From: an uncultured Erysipelotrichaceae bacterium
Lineage (GTDB): Bacteria > Bacillota_I > Bacilli_A > RFN20 > CAG-288
Assembly: GCA_902771745.1 (NCBI GenBank)
Contig: CACXYG010000015.1
Coordinates: forward strand, 1 to 20,082
DNA length: 20,082 nt
Direction of reading: 5' to 3'
In this document: one piece after another, positions 7,408-14,949 of the stretch
Numbering within the stretch: the first letter of the stretch is position 1
Layout of the letters: every line of letters begins with the position of its first letter
The notes under the pieces: generated by a model
Database searches by the model: none
What the model was told of the DNA's origin: nothing
Seen by the model: the letters and a program-made list of their open reading frames with translations, nothing else
Made by a program: the position numbers and the translations under genes

Positions 7408-9947
7408 TATTTAGCCCTCTTCTTTAAATCGATAAGATAGTTTAAAGCATCCAGTGGAGATAAAGTCATCGGGTCGAGACGCTTAAGTTCTTCTCTTAAT
7501 TCATCTTTCTTCTGGGCGACGGGAACAATCTTCTTGACCTGGGCTTCATCGATAGCGGATTGGGCTTCTAAAGAAGAAAGAAGTTCATCGGCACGGTTGA
7601 TGATATCGCTTGGAAGACCGGCAAGTTTAGCGACATTGACACCATACGAACGGTCCATGCTGCCTTCCTTCATCTTGTATAAGAAGGTGACTTTGCCATC
7701 GTCTTCACTGACTTCGCAATGGATGTTTCTCACCGCAGAGATCTTTTCACTCAAGGTGGTGATTTCATGATAGTGGGTGGAGAAGAAGGTCTTGGCGTGA
7801 ACATGCTTGACGATATGTTCGATGATGGACTGGGCGATTGCCATACCATCAAAAGTAGCAGTACCACGACCAATTTCATCAAATAAGAATAAGGAATCGC
7901 TAGTGGCGCTATCTAAAGCCTGGGCGACTTCACTCATTTCGGTCATGAAAGTAGACTGACCTTTGATGAGGTTATCCGAGGCACCGATTCTGGTATAAAG
8001 AGAATCAAAGACAGGAATGTTGCATTCCGCAGCGGAGACAAAGCAACCAATCTGGGCCATGATGACAAGAAGGCCAAATTCCTTCATGTAGGTGGATTTA
8101 CCACCCATGTTCGGACCGGTGATGATCAAGACTTCGGTGCTGTTATCCATCTCGTAGTCGTTGGAGACAAAGACTTTGTCAGGAGCGGCTTTTTCGATGA
8201 TTGGATGTCTAGCTTCGACAATGTGAATCTTCTTTTCTCCATTGAACGTAGGTCTGGTGTAGTTGTTCTCACTGGCGACAAAGGCCAAATCTAAGAAGTA
8301 GTCTAACTCAGAGATGGCATCACTGGTCGCCTGAATCTGGCTGGTGAACTGAGAGATATATTTACGTAAGTCTTTAAAGAGACGATATTCCATAGAGGAG
8401 CGATCATCCTTAGCGCGTAAGATACGAGCTTCTTTTTCTTGTAATTCTGGGGTGACAAAACGTTCACCGGTGGTCAGGGTCTGTTTACGGATATAACCGA
8501 ATTCTGGTTTGACCGCATCGACGTTGGATTTAGATACTTCGATATAGTAACCAAAGACGGAGGTGTAACCGACTCTCAGCTTCTGAATGCCGGTTCTTTC
8601 TCGTTCACTGACTTCTAACTTGGCAATCCAGTCTTTGGCATCACTGGTTAAATCGATGAGTTCATCTAGTTCGGAGTTGAAACCTTTCTTGAAGATTTCG
8701 CCTTCAGTGATGGTTAAAGGACAATTTTCACTGATGGCTCTTTCTAATAAATCGACCAACTCGGTATAATCACCAAGACGATTGGCAATATCGAGTAATT
8801 CAGGAGTGTCCTGAATCTGAGAAAGATGATGTCTTAAGACTGGGACAATTTGTAAAGAACGCTTCAATTGAAGTAAATCATGGCCGTTGCAGTTTTCATA
8901 ACCCATACGAGCGATGAGTCTTTCCATATCAAAGACACCTTCTAAATCCGTTCTTAAAGTTTCTCTTTCTAAGTAGTGCTGAACAAAACAATCTGTAAGA
9001 TTTAATCGACGATTGATTTCTTCTTGAGAAGCAGAAGGAGAGACAATCTGACTCTTTAGATAGCGAGAACCCATTGGGGTTTTAGTCTTGTTTAATAACC
9101 AGTATAGGGTGCCAAAAGCCTTGCCGTCTAAAGATTTGACCAGTTCCATATTGGCCTGGGCAGAGTAATCTAACTTCATGGTCTTCTGTTCCATGAGGTT
9201 TTCCGCTGGTTTGAAGTAGGTTAAATCTCTACGCTCCATGTTCTTGAGGTAGTTATATAATCTGGCAGCTGCATCAATCTGACGCTCATCTTTCAAGGCA
9301 ACAAATAAAGCATCGGTCTCAATGGAGGTAGTAGAGTCGTTATAGTAGGAGACACAGATGTTGGAATTGGCTTTGATATAGACGACAAGATTGGCGTCGA
9401 TGTTGGTAGGAACGACAAGTTCCTTGACGTCGATTGAGAGCATCTTTTCCACAATCTTGGCATAGTTATTCTCTAAAGAGACCACCTTCATTTCACCTGT
9501 GGAGATATCGGCATAGCATAAAAATGCCTGACGAACATCGATGTATAGCGAGGCGATGAAGTTGTTCTCATTGTTGGTCAAATCGAGGTTTGCACCAGGA
9601 GTGATGATCTGAATGACATCTCTTTTGACAAGCTTCTTGGTGAGTTTTGGATCTTCAACCTGTTCACAGATGGCAACCTTGTATCCGTGGTCAATCAGCT
9701 TTTGTGCGTATTGCAAATAAGCGTGGTGAGGAACGCCACACATCGGGATGAACTGTCCGTTACCAGCGGCTTTCTTGGTCAAGAAAAGCTGCAGTTCGCG
9801 AGAGCAGATCTGCGCATCTTCTAAAAACATTTCATAGAAGTCACCGATACGGAAGAACAAAATGATATCACCATATTGCTTCTTGAAGCTCAGGTATTGT
9901 TCAACCATCGGGGTAAAGCCGGATTCTTTTTCTTTTTTAGCTGCCAT
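7407..9947 (-). CDS. mutS: DNA mismatch repair protein MutS
   Basis: MutS binds mismatches and small loops and, as an ATP-dependent clamp, recruits MutL. The 846-residue length is normal for MutS1. The mismatch-stacking Phe-x-Glu is Phe37-Tyr38-Glu39 in GDFYEMF. Walker A is GPNMGGKST (611-619), Walker B ends with Asp690-Glu691 in LFLFDEIGRGT, and the STHYHE segment (723-728) carries the switch His. The start has a TGAGGA site and a TATAAT box upstream in the short gap after the ricA terminator, so mutS likely heads a mutS-mutL-miaA transcript. Confidence 0.98.
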   Translation of the reverse strand: MAAKKEKESGFTPMVEQYLSFKKQYGDIILFFRIGDFYEMFLEDAQICSRELQLFLTKKAAGNGQFIPMCGVPHHAYLQYAQKLIDHGYKVAICEQVEDPKLTKKLVKRDVIQIITPGANLDLTNNENNFIASLYIDVRQAFLCYADISTGEMKVVSLENNYAKIVEKMLSIDVKELVVPTNIDANLVVYIKANSNICVSYYNDSTTSIETDALFVALKDERQIDAAARLYNYLKNMERRDLTYFKPAENLMEQKTMKLDYSAQANMELVKSLDGKAFGTLYWLLNKTKTPMGSRYLKSQIVSPSASQEEINRRLNLTDCFVQHYLERETLRTDLEGVFDMERLIARMGYENCNGHDLLQLKRSLQIVPVLRHHLSQIQDTPELLDIANRLGDYTELVDLLERAISENCPLTITEGEIFKKGFNSELDELIDLTSDAKDWIAKLEVSERERTGIQKLRVGYTSVFGYYIEVSKSNVDAVKPEFGYIRKQTLTTGERFVTPELQEKEARILRAKDDRSSMEYRLFKDLRKYISQFTSQIQATSDAISELDYFLDLAFVASENNYTRPTFNGEKKIHIVEARHPIIEKAAPDKVFVSNDYEMDNSTEVLIITGPNMGGKSTYMKEFGLLVIMAQIGCFVSAAECNIPVFDSLYTRIGASDNLIKGQSTFMTEMSEVAQALDSATSDSLFLFDEIGRGTATFDGMAIAQSIIEHIVKHVHAKTFFSTHYHEITTLSEKISAVRNIHCEVSEDDGKVTFLYKMKEGSMDRSYGVNVAKLAGLPSDIINRADELLSSLEAQSAIDEAQVKKIVPVAQKKDELREELKRLDPMTLSPLDALNYLIDLKKRAK

Positions 9948-9977
9948 AATGATGTCCTCAAAATAAAGTATGTATTA

Positions 9978-9983
9978 ATTATA
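9978..9983 (-). promoter_or_regulatory. Putative -10 box of the mutS promoter
   Basis: A perfect TATAAT lies on the minus strand 31 bases before the mutS ATG, directly downstream of the terminator that ends spoVS-miaB-ricA. A start site would give a 5' UTR of about 24 bases containing the TGAGGA ribosome binding site. No good -35 is seen 16-18 bases upstream, where the terminator T-run lies, so the assignment rests on the -10 and on position. Confidence 0.45.
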
Positions 9984-10000
9984 AACTTTATTTGGCCAAG

Positions 10001-10032
10001 AAAAAACAGAGACGACTAAAGTTTCGTCTCTG
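10001..10032 (-). terminator. Rho-independent terminator overlapping the 3' end of ricA
   Basis: On the minus strand CAGAGACG (10025-10032) pairs with CGTCTCTG (10007-10014), followed by six T residues (10001-10006 complement). The 10-base loop contains the TAG stop of ricA and the 5' arm encodes its last residues. It ends the spoVS-miaB-ricA transcript. Confidence 0.9.
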
Positions 10033-10330
10033 TTAATGGTTCGATTAATTTCAGAACTTCTTCTTTGGCGGTAAGGTAGTTGATGACAAGAGGATTGTTG
10101 TCATATTCAATCTGTAATTCCTTACAGACTTTCATGACTTCATCTCTTTTACTGCCATTGAGAAGTTTGATAGTCGACTGCAATTTTTCCCTCTGAGTCT
10201 TGATCTTGATGAGGTATTCATCATTTTCCACTGCAGCCTTTAGTTCCTTGTAGCGTTTGACCGCATCAAGAGAAGTGAAGTCAGCAAGAAGTTTTTCCGC
10301 CTGAAGCGTCAATTCTTCTATCTCACTCAT
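10016..10330 (-). CDS. ricA: YlbF/YmcA-family protein, RicA-like RNase Y specificity factor
   Basis: A small, highly charged, all-helical protein of the YlbF/YmcA (Com_YlbF) type. In B. subtilis YmcA (RicA) acts with RicF and RicT in a complex that steers RNase Y processing and influences sporulation, competence and biofilm formation. Its identity here rests on length, helical composition and position: it lies between miaB and mutS exactly as ymcA lies near miaB in B. subtilis, and rny is in the same cluster. I choose the ATG at 10330 (104 residues, MSEIEELT), which overlaps the miaB stop in ATGAGTGA and has GGAG 9 bases upstream. A TTG 15 bases earlier would give 109 residues but has no ribosome binding site. 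RicF and RicT are not in the window. Confidence 0.8.
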   Translation of the reverse strand: MSEIEELTLQAEKLLADFTSLDAVKRYKELKAAVENDEYLIKIKTQREKLQSTIKLLNGSKRDEVMKVCKELQIEYDNNPLVINYLTAKEEVLKLIEPLTETKL

Positions 10331-11780
10331 CGAGCAATTCTCCAATCAAGGAATAGGTGTGAGACTCGGTAATTCTGACTTTTCTGATCTGACCGATTAA
10401 GGAAGCATCACCTTTGACATGGACAAGCTTGTTGTGACGGTCATAACCAGAAACTCTGGTGGAATCTTTGTCAGAGACCTTCTCAAACAAGACTTCAACC
10501 ACTTTGCCTGGATAGGTTTCAGCACGCTTGGTGGAGAGTTCGTCAATCAAGGCCTTGAGCTGATCAAAGTGTTTATGTTTGATTTCATCACTCATCTCAT
10601 CTTTCATTCTGGCCGCAGGTGTGCCGGGACGTGGAGAGAAGATGAAAGTGAAGGCGGAATCATAGCCAACCTCTTTGACTAAGGAAAGAGTGTCTTGGAA
10701 TTCTTCTTCCGTTTCATTAGGGAAACCGACAATGATATCCGTGCTTAAGAAGACATCTGGTAATCTCTTCTTTAGCTCGTGGACAATCTCGAGGTACTGC
10801 TCTCTGGTATAGCGGCGATTCATACGCTTTAAGACTGAGTTAGAGCCGGATTGGACTGGGAGATGCATGTAAGGCATGATGTTATCATACTTGGCCATGA
10901 CATCGAAAACCTGAGTGCGGAAATCACTTGGATATGGAGTGACAAATCTGACACGAGGAATGCCAGTCTTGGCCACTTCTTCCAGTAAGGTAGCAAAGGC
11001 ATATTCATCACCAAAGTCTTTGCCATAGGCATCGACATTCTGACCGAGCAGGGTGACTTGTTTATAGCCTTGCTCCTTGAGGCATTTGACTTCCGCGATG
11101 ATGTCTTCCATCTTACGGGAGCGTTCTTTACCTCTGGTGTAAGGAACGATGCAATAAGTACAGAACTTATCACATCCATACATGATATTGACAAAAGCTG
11201 TGATACTAGAAGCACGACCGGTCTTATCTTCCGGTAAGCCTTCTGGCACTAAATCAGAATTGGATCTGACATCGACGATGAACTGATCGTTCTGGATGCA
11301 GTCCTGTAATAAAGGATAGAATTCGACAAGATTGTTGGTACCAAAGATCAAACTGACAAAGGGGAAGTGTTTCAAGATATGTTTGACAGCAAATTCTTCC
11401 TGCATGACGCATCCGCAGATAGCGATGATGGTCTCATTATCTTTATCAAACTGTTTCTTTGCTCTACCCAATTCACCATAGAGATGGTTTTCGGCGTTCT
11501 CACGAACAGCACAGGTATTAAATAAAATAAAGTTTGCACCTAAAAAGTCATCCTGCTCCTTCATACCAAGGGCAAGTAACATGCTGCGAATGATTTCAGA
11601 ATCTCGAACATTTGCTTGGCAACCATAGGTTTTGATACAAAAAGTCTTTCCCTGCCCCCAAGAGGCAAGGAAAGACGTAGGTTTCAAATTAACCTTTTCG
11701 TAACGTACAGATGATTCAAGACCCCGTCCTTTCGCAGCCTCTTTTAGATTAGGCAATGATACAAGACGGCGTTCTTTCAT
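10323..11780 (-). CDS. miaB: tRNA-2-methylthio-N6-dimethylallyladenosine synthase MiaB
   Basis: MiaB is a radical-SAM methylthiotransferase that converts i6A37 to ms2i6A37. The 485-residue protein has an N-terminal MTTase domain with cluster ligands Cys54 (TYGCQAN), Cys90 (FNTCAVRE) and Cys124 (CGCV), then the radical-SAM motif CDKFCTYC (Cys203, Cys207, Cys210). A C-terminal TRAM domain spans about 415-483. The N-terminal extension with PNLKEA (10-15) resembles the extension in Bacillus MiaB, which supports the start, although no Shine-Dalgarno sequence is seen before this ATG; it lies 12 bases after the spoVS stop, so reinitiation is possible. ricA overlaps its end. Confidence 0.97.
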   Translation of the reverse strand: MKERRLVSLPNLKEAAKGRGLESSVRYEKVNLKPTSFLASWGQGKTFCIKTYGCQANVRDSEIIRSMLLALGMKEQDDFLGANFILFNTCAVRENAENHLYGELGRAKKQFDKDNETIIAICGCVMQEEFAVKHILKHFPFVSLIFGTNNLVEFYPLLQDCIQNDQFIVDVRSNSDLVPEGLPEDKTGRASSITAFVNIMYGCDKFCTYCIVPYTRGKERSRKMEDIIAEVKCLKEQGYKQVTLLGQNVDAYGKDFGDEYAFATLLEEVAKTGIPRVRFVTPYPSDFRTQVFDVMAKYDNIMPYMHLPVQSGSNSVLKRMNRRYTREQYLEIVHELKKRLPDVFLSTDIIVGFPNETEEEFQDTLSLVKEVGYDSAFTFIFSPRPGTPAARMKDEMSDEIKHKHFDQLKALIDELSTKRAETYPGKVVEVLFEKVSDKDSTRVSGYDRHNKLVHVKGDASLIGQIRKVRITESHTYSLIGELLDE

Positions 11781-11792
11781 ACGATAAATTAA

Positions 11793-12137
11793 TTATTCAG
11801 CAGCTTCTTCGTGCTTTGGGACATCAGAAGAAACGGCGTTGGCTGGATCGAACTCGGCTTTCTTGATGTGGAGCATGATGGTGGTGACTTCTCTAGCTTC
11901 TGGAGCAGCTGGTTCAGAGAAGTTCTGCATTAAGAACTCTGGCTGAATAGAGATGTCGGATGGGTTTTCATCATCCTTTAAGAAACGACGAGCAACGATG
12001 CAAGCTTTGATGGCCTGGTTAAGAGCAGAAGCGCCAACCAAAGAGATTTGGACAGCACCTTCCTGACGGATGTTACCGGCAATCGCACCTGCTAACTTCT
12101 GGATTTGAGTGTTTCCACTAGCTTTTAATGTAGTCAT
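11793..12137 (-). CDS. spoVS: Stage V sporulation protein S-like protein (SpoVS family)
   Basis: A 114-residue protein whose first ~90 residues match the SpoVS family: a start like LKASGNTQIQKLAGAIAG, then the diagnostic GASALNQAIKA (35-45) and a final strand TTIMLHIKK. SpoVS has an Alba-like fold, is thought to bind nucleic acid, and affects septation and spore-coat assembly in Bacillus; homologues also occur in non-sporulating bacteria, so the gene does not prove sporulation. Compared with the 86-residue Bacillus protein it has a loop with PAAPEA and an acidic C-terminal tail of about 20 residues. It has its own upstream promoter-like TATAAT and an AGAGGA ribosome binding site, and heads spoVS-miaB-ricA. 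Confidence 0.92.
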   Translation of the reverse strand: MTTLKASGNTQIQKLAGAIAGNIRQEGAVQISLVGASALNQAIKACIVARRFLKDDENPSDISIQPEFLMQNFSEPAAPEAREVTTIMLHIKKAEFDPANAVSSDVPKHEEAAE

Positions 12138-12163
12138 AAAGAAAATCCTCTTTCTAATTTATT

Positions 12164-12169
12164 ATTATA
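12164..12169 (-). promoter_or_regulatory. Putative -10 box of the spoVS promoter
   Basis: TATAAT on the minus strand, 27 bases before the spoVS ATG, in the AT-rich 155-base gap after the ymdB terminator. A TTGTAT sits 16 bases upstream as a weak -35. A consensus TTGACA exists further upstream (around 12250-12258) but has no matching -10 at proper spacing. No SigH-like elements are visible. Confidence 0.45.
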
Positions 12170-12279
12170 TAACATTTTGACGTACATACAACGAAGAAAT
12201 TCTAATGAAATAAACAAATATGCGATTATTTACTTGATAAAACCTTAGTGAGTGTCAAGAGTTGTTTGTACACAAGAAG

Positions 12280-12306
12280 AAAAACGACCCTTTTAGGAAG
12301 GGTCGT
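12280..12306 (-). terminator. Rho-independent terminator overlapping the ymdB stop codon
   Basis: On the minus strand ACGACCCTT (12298-12306) pairs with AAGGGTCGT (12284-12292), a 9-bp stem with a 5-base loop, followed by a run of T (12280-12284 complement). The TAA stop of ymdB lies in the loop and the 5' arm encodes its last residues (DDPS). It ends the rny-ymdB transcript. Confidence 0.9.
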
Positions 12307-13102
12307 CTTGGTAAGTTTCGTTGATTAATTTGAAATCAGTGACTTGTTTTGTCTCTTTATTGATATCAAATTGAATTGCGTTCACTAGCATTTTACCGGT
12401 TCTAGGAACGGATAAGGCGGCTGGCATTCCTGTGATGGTTCTTCTCATGGCAGAATCTAGATCATCACCTAAAGAAGAATAGTAAGCGCCATTCATACCA
12501 GCGTCGGAGACAAAGAGTGTACCTTTGCTGAGCAATTTCAAGTCATTGGTCTGCACGTGGGTGTGAGTGCCAAAGACAGCGGTGACTCTTCCGTCTGCGT
12601 ATTCGCCCATGACGCGTTTCTCAGCGGTGGCTTCCGCGTGGAAGTCAACGATGTGAATCACCTTTTCATCATCCATCTTGATGATGTCATCTAAGTCATA
12701 GAACGGATTGGTCTGAACACCATTCATATAGACGCGACCCATGAGATTGCTGACTCGGATAGGAGTGCCATCCATGGCGGTGAAAAGATTGGTGCCAACA
12801 CCAGGAGCATCCTTATCAAAGTTGTAAGGACGAACCTGCTTGACCATGTCATTACCATAGCGGCGAACATCAGGAGTGTTGAAGAAATGGTTGCCGCTGG
12901 TAAGTACATCGATGCCATAGGAGAGAAGTTCTTGATAATGATCATAGCTTAAGCCATGACCATGAGTGGTATTTTCTCCATTGGCGATAACAAAGTCGAC
13001 GTGGTCGGCTTGTTTATGTATAGTGAGATACTTCTTGACTGCTTTTCTGCCTAATGGTCCGACGATATCACCAAAGAAGAGAACTCTTAGTGATTCTGCC
13101 AT
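12293..13102 (-). CDS. ymdB: YmdB family metallophosphoesterase
   Basis: YmdB is a dinuclear metal phosphodiesterase, active on cyclic nucleotides in vitro, that influences biofilm and motility decisions in B. subtilis. The 269-residue product has normal length and the expected metal ligands: Asp12 (FFGDIVG), Glu43-Asn44 (NGENTTHG), Asn71 (SGNHF), His155 (FHAEATAEK), His180 and His182 (GTHTHVQT). The usual GNHTWD reads GNHFFN here, an active-site-adjacent change. The gene starts two bases after the rny stop with its ribosome binding site inside rny, and rny-ymdB adjacency is conserved in Bacillota, linking it to RNA turnover. Confidence 0.95.
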   Translation of the reverse strand: MAESLRVLFFGDIVGPLGRKAVKKYLTIHKQADHVDFVIANGENTTHGHGLSYDHYQELLSYGIDVLTSGNHFFNTPDVRRYGNDMVKQVRPYNFDKDAPGVGTNLFTAMDGTPIRVSNLMGRVYMNGVQTNPFYDLDDIIKMDDEKVIHIVDFHAEATAEKRVMGEYADGRVTAVFGTHTHVQTNDLKLLSKGTLFVSDAGMNGAYYSSLGDDLDSAMRRTITGMPAALSVPRTGKMLVNAIQFDINKETKQVTDFKLINETYQDDPS

Positions 13103-13104
13103 AA

Positions 13105-14406
13105 CTACTTCGCGATTTCGACAGCTCTGGTCTCGCGGATGACGCTGACCTTGATCTGTCCTGGATACTGCATTTCAGATTCGATCTTTTCACGGATCTG
13201 AACGGCCATGACTTTGGCGTCTTCATCGCTGATCTTATCAGGGACGACCATGACGCGGACATCTCTACCGGACTGTAAGGCATAAGAAGAATGAACACCA
13301 TCGAAGGACTTGCAGATGGTTTCTAACTGTTCAAGACGTTTGATGTAAGTTTCAAGCGTTTCGCTTCTGGCGCCAGGTCTGGCGGCAGAAAGGGTATCGG
13401 CAGCAGTGACAAGTTCAGAGATGAGATACTTCTTTGGAACATCACCATGGTGAGATTCAATAGCGTTGATAACCGTATCTGGTTCGTTGAACTTCTTGGC
13501 TAACATGCTACCTAACTGTACGTGGCTACCTTCCTGTTCGGCATCGATGGATTTACCGATATCGTGGAGTAAACCAGCACGCTTGGCTAAGACTGGGTCA
13601 AGACCTAATTCGGAAGCCATGACGCTGGATAAGTAAGCGACCTGGATGGAGTGATCAAGAACGTTCTGACCATAGGAAGTACGATACTTGAGTCTACCGA
13701 TGTACATCAATAAGCCGGAGCTGATACGTGGTAAACCGAGTTTGAAGACGGTCTGTTCACCGATTCTTCTTAAGGATTCATCGAATTCATCAGAGATCTT
13801 CTGATATAAGTCTTCAATTCTACCTGGCTGGATTCTACCATCTCTGATCAAGGCTTCTAAGGTAAGCTTGGCCTTTTCTCTTCTGATAGGATCGAAGCAG
13901 GAGACAGTCAAGGTTTCTGGAGTATCATCGATGATGAGAGAGACACCGAATAACTGTTCCATGGATTTGATGTTTCTACCTTCACGACCGATGATTCTAC
14001 CCTTCATTTCATCGCTTGGAAGAGCGACAGCGGAAGAGTTGCGTTCGCAGGTGACATCCTGAGCGTACTTTTCCATGGCGAGAGCCATAAGAGTCTTAGC
14101 TTTATCTTCAGCCTGAGACTGGGCTTCTTCTTCCATCTGCTCTTTATAAAGGGCGATACGCTTGGCTTCTTTTTCTTCGACGCGGGCCATGAGTTCATCC
14201 TTGGCCTGTTCCAAAGACATGTTGGCGACTTTCTGGAGTTCGACGATGATAGAGTCAATCTTGGCCTGAAGGTCCTTGTCTTTGACATCGAGAGCCTGGA
14301 GACGCTGTTCGTATTCGTTTCTCTTCTCATCAATCTGAGTTTCACGAGTGATGATAGCATCTTCACGTTTGTCTAACGCGGCTTCTCTGTTGTCGAGTTT
14401 GTTCAC
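13105..14406 (-). CDS. rny: Ribonuclease Y, KH and HD domains (main body; reading frame broken from its N-terminus)
   Basis: RNase Y is the membrane-anchored endoribonuclease that initiates mRNA decay in many Bacillota. This frame contains the coiled coil (about 1-120), the KH domain with GRIIGREGRNIKSME, and the HD domain with LLHDIGKSID and the SARPGARSETLE segment, ending in VIRETRAVEIAK as in family members. It lacks the N-terminal membrane helix, which is encoded just upstream in another frame (14363-14587). The nominal GTG start at 14406 is internal to the coiled coil and has no clear ribosome binding site, so it is unlikely to be the true start. Dropping one G at 14412-14413 joins both parts into about 493 residues (B. 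subtilis 520). Confidence 0.93.
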   Translation of the reverse strand: MNKLDNREAALDKREDAIITRETQIDEKRNEYEQRLQALDVKDKDLQAKIDSIIVELQKVANMSLEQAKDELMARVEEKEAKRIALYKEQMEEEAQSQAEDKAKTLMALAMEKYAQDVTCERNSSAVALPSDEMKGRIIGREGRNIKSMEQLFGVSLIIDDTPETLTVSCFDPIRREKAKLTLEALIRDGRIQPGRIEDLYQKISDEFDESLRRIGEQTVFKLGLPRISSGLLMYIGRLKYRTSYGQNVLDHSIQVAYLSSVMASELGLDPVLAKRAGLLHDIGKSIDAEQEGSHVQLGSMLAKKFNEPDTVINAIESHHGDVPKKYLISELVTAADTLSAARPGARSETLETYIKRLEQLETICKSFDGVHSSYALQSGRDVRVMVVPDKISDEDAKVMAVQIREKIESEMQYPGQIKVSVIRETRAVEIAK

Positions 14407-14587
14407 TTCTACCTTCCAACTTGGCGTTGGCTAAGATCTGTTCGGCTTTGACGTTGGCGTCAGAGACGATTTTACTTGCTTTGTTCTCGGCACCATTCTT
14501 CTTGATGATTGGCCAGACAAATGCAAAAACGGCAGCAATGATTGCAAGGATAGCAATCACTAAAAACACAATAGCTAATGTGTCCAT
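14363..14587 (-). CDS. rny: Ribonuclease Y N-terminal fragment (membrane anchor), out of frame with the main body
   Basis: A 74-residue frame whose first ~58 residues look like the RNase Y start: a hydrophobic helix (about 4-27, LAIVFLVIAILAIIAAVFAF) followed by a charged Ala-rich coiled-coil start with AEQILANAKLE, resembling AEQILEDAK of Bacillus RNase Y. The remaining residues (GRSEQTRQQ...) are out-of-frame translation of the downstream coiled coil. An AGAAAGG ribosome binding site lies 11 bases before the ATG. A +1 shift near 14412 gives LEVEVNKLDNREAAL, a good coiled-coil continuation. It is either a sequencing or assembly indel or a real frameshift; no known programmed-shift motif is seen. 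Confidence 0.8.
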   Translation of the reverse strand: MDTLAIVFLVIAILAIIAAVFAFVWPIIKKNGAENKASKIVSDANVKAEQILANAKLEGRSEQTRQQRSRVRQT

Positions 14588-14605
14588 GATAAAAAATACC
14601 TTTCT

Positions 14606-14638
14606 GGGGTCCAGTACGTATAGGGTTCACTGTGCCCC
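14606..14638 (-). promoter_or_regulatory. Hairpin immediately upstream of the rny ribosome binding site
   Basis: On the minus strand GGGG (14635-14638) pairs with CCCC (14606-14609), and after a 2x2 internal loop CAGT (14629-14632) pairs with ACTG (14612-14615), enclosing a 13-base loop. The 3' arm ends exactly where the AGAAAGG ribosome binding site begins (14599-14605). It may modulate rny translation or mRNA processing; no function is proven. Confidence 0.4.
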
Positions 14639-14905
14639 ATCGGAACCTACTCAAAACAAAAAGATTAGATAAGATTTAGAAAAATATATACAGCTTGAAA
14701 TTCTAAAACAGGGAATCTTTTATATATATAAAACATAAAGGGAGTAAAGCTTTATGCATCATTAAAATTATAATCCTTAACCTTCCTTTTTAAAAGCGAT
14801 TTCTCCCTTTTTGTGATTTGTAAATCCAAGCGGATTTTTCTTTTTTTCGGCCTGGCACAAACCACTCGATTAACCAATGAGAAGTTGTTAATAAAATAGA
14901 TACGC

Positions 14906-14926
14906 AAAAAGGCGCACGAATGCGCC
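14906..14926 (-). terminator. Rho-independent terminator after recA
   Basis: On the minus strand GGCGCA-TTCG-TGCGCC (14911-14926), a 6-bp GC-rich stem closed by a TTCG tetraloop, is followed by five T residues (14906-14910 complement). It starts about 24 bases after the recA stop codon. Confidence 0.92.
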
Positions 14927-14949
14927 TTTAAAAATACGATGATTTTAGA

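Larger units (their letters stand above)
14588..14949. other. Intergenic region between recA and rny (rny leader)
   Basis: This 360-base AT-rich stretch holds the recA terminator (14906-14926) and the rny leader. It contains no convincing protein gene. On the minus strand there is a TATAAT at 14767-14772 without a clear -35; a palindrome TTTTATATATATAAAA at 14718-14733; a long imperfect hairpin with outer arms AAAGGGAG/CTCCCTTT (14737-14744 and 14803-14810) and inner arms GCTTT/AAAGC; and a hairpin at 14606-14638 abutting the rny ribosome binding site. On the plus strand AAATCC-AAGC-GGATTT (14822-14837) followed by T-rich sequence resembles a weak terminator with no known gene before it. Confidence 0.6.

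Noticed and set aside
14703..14762. A 19-codon minus-strand frame (MMHKALLPLC...) in the rny leader as a possible leader peptide
   Set aside because: The ribosome binding site is weak and too far away, the composition is not telling, and the region is better explained as structured untranslated sequence.
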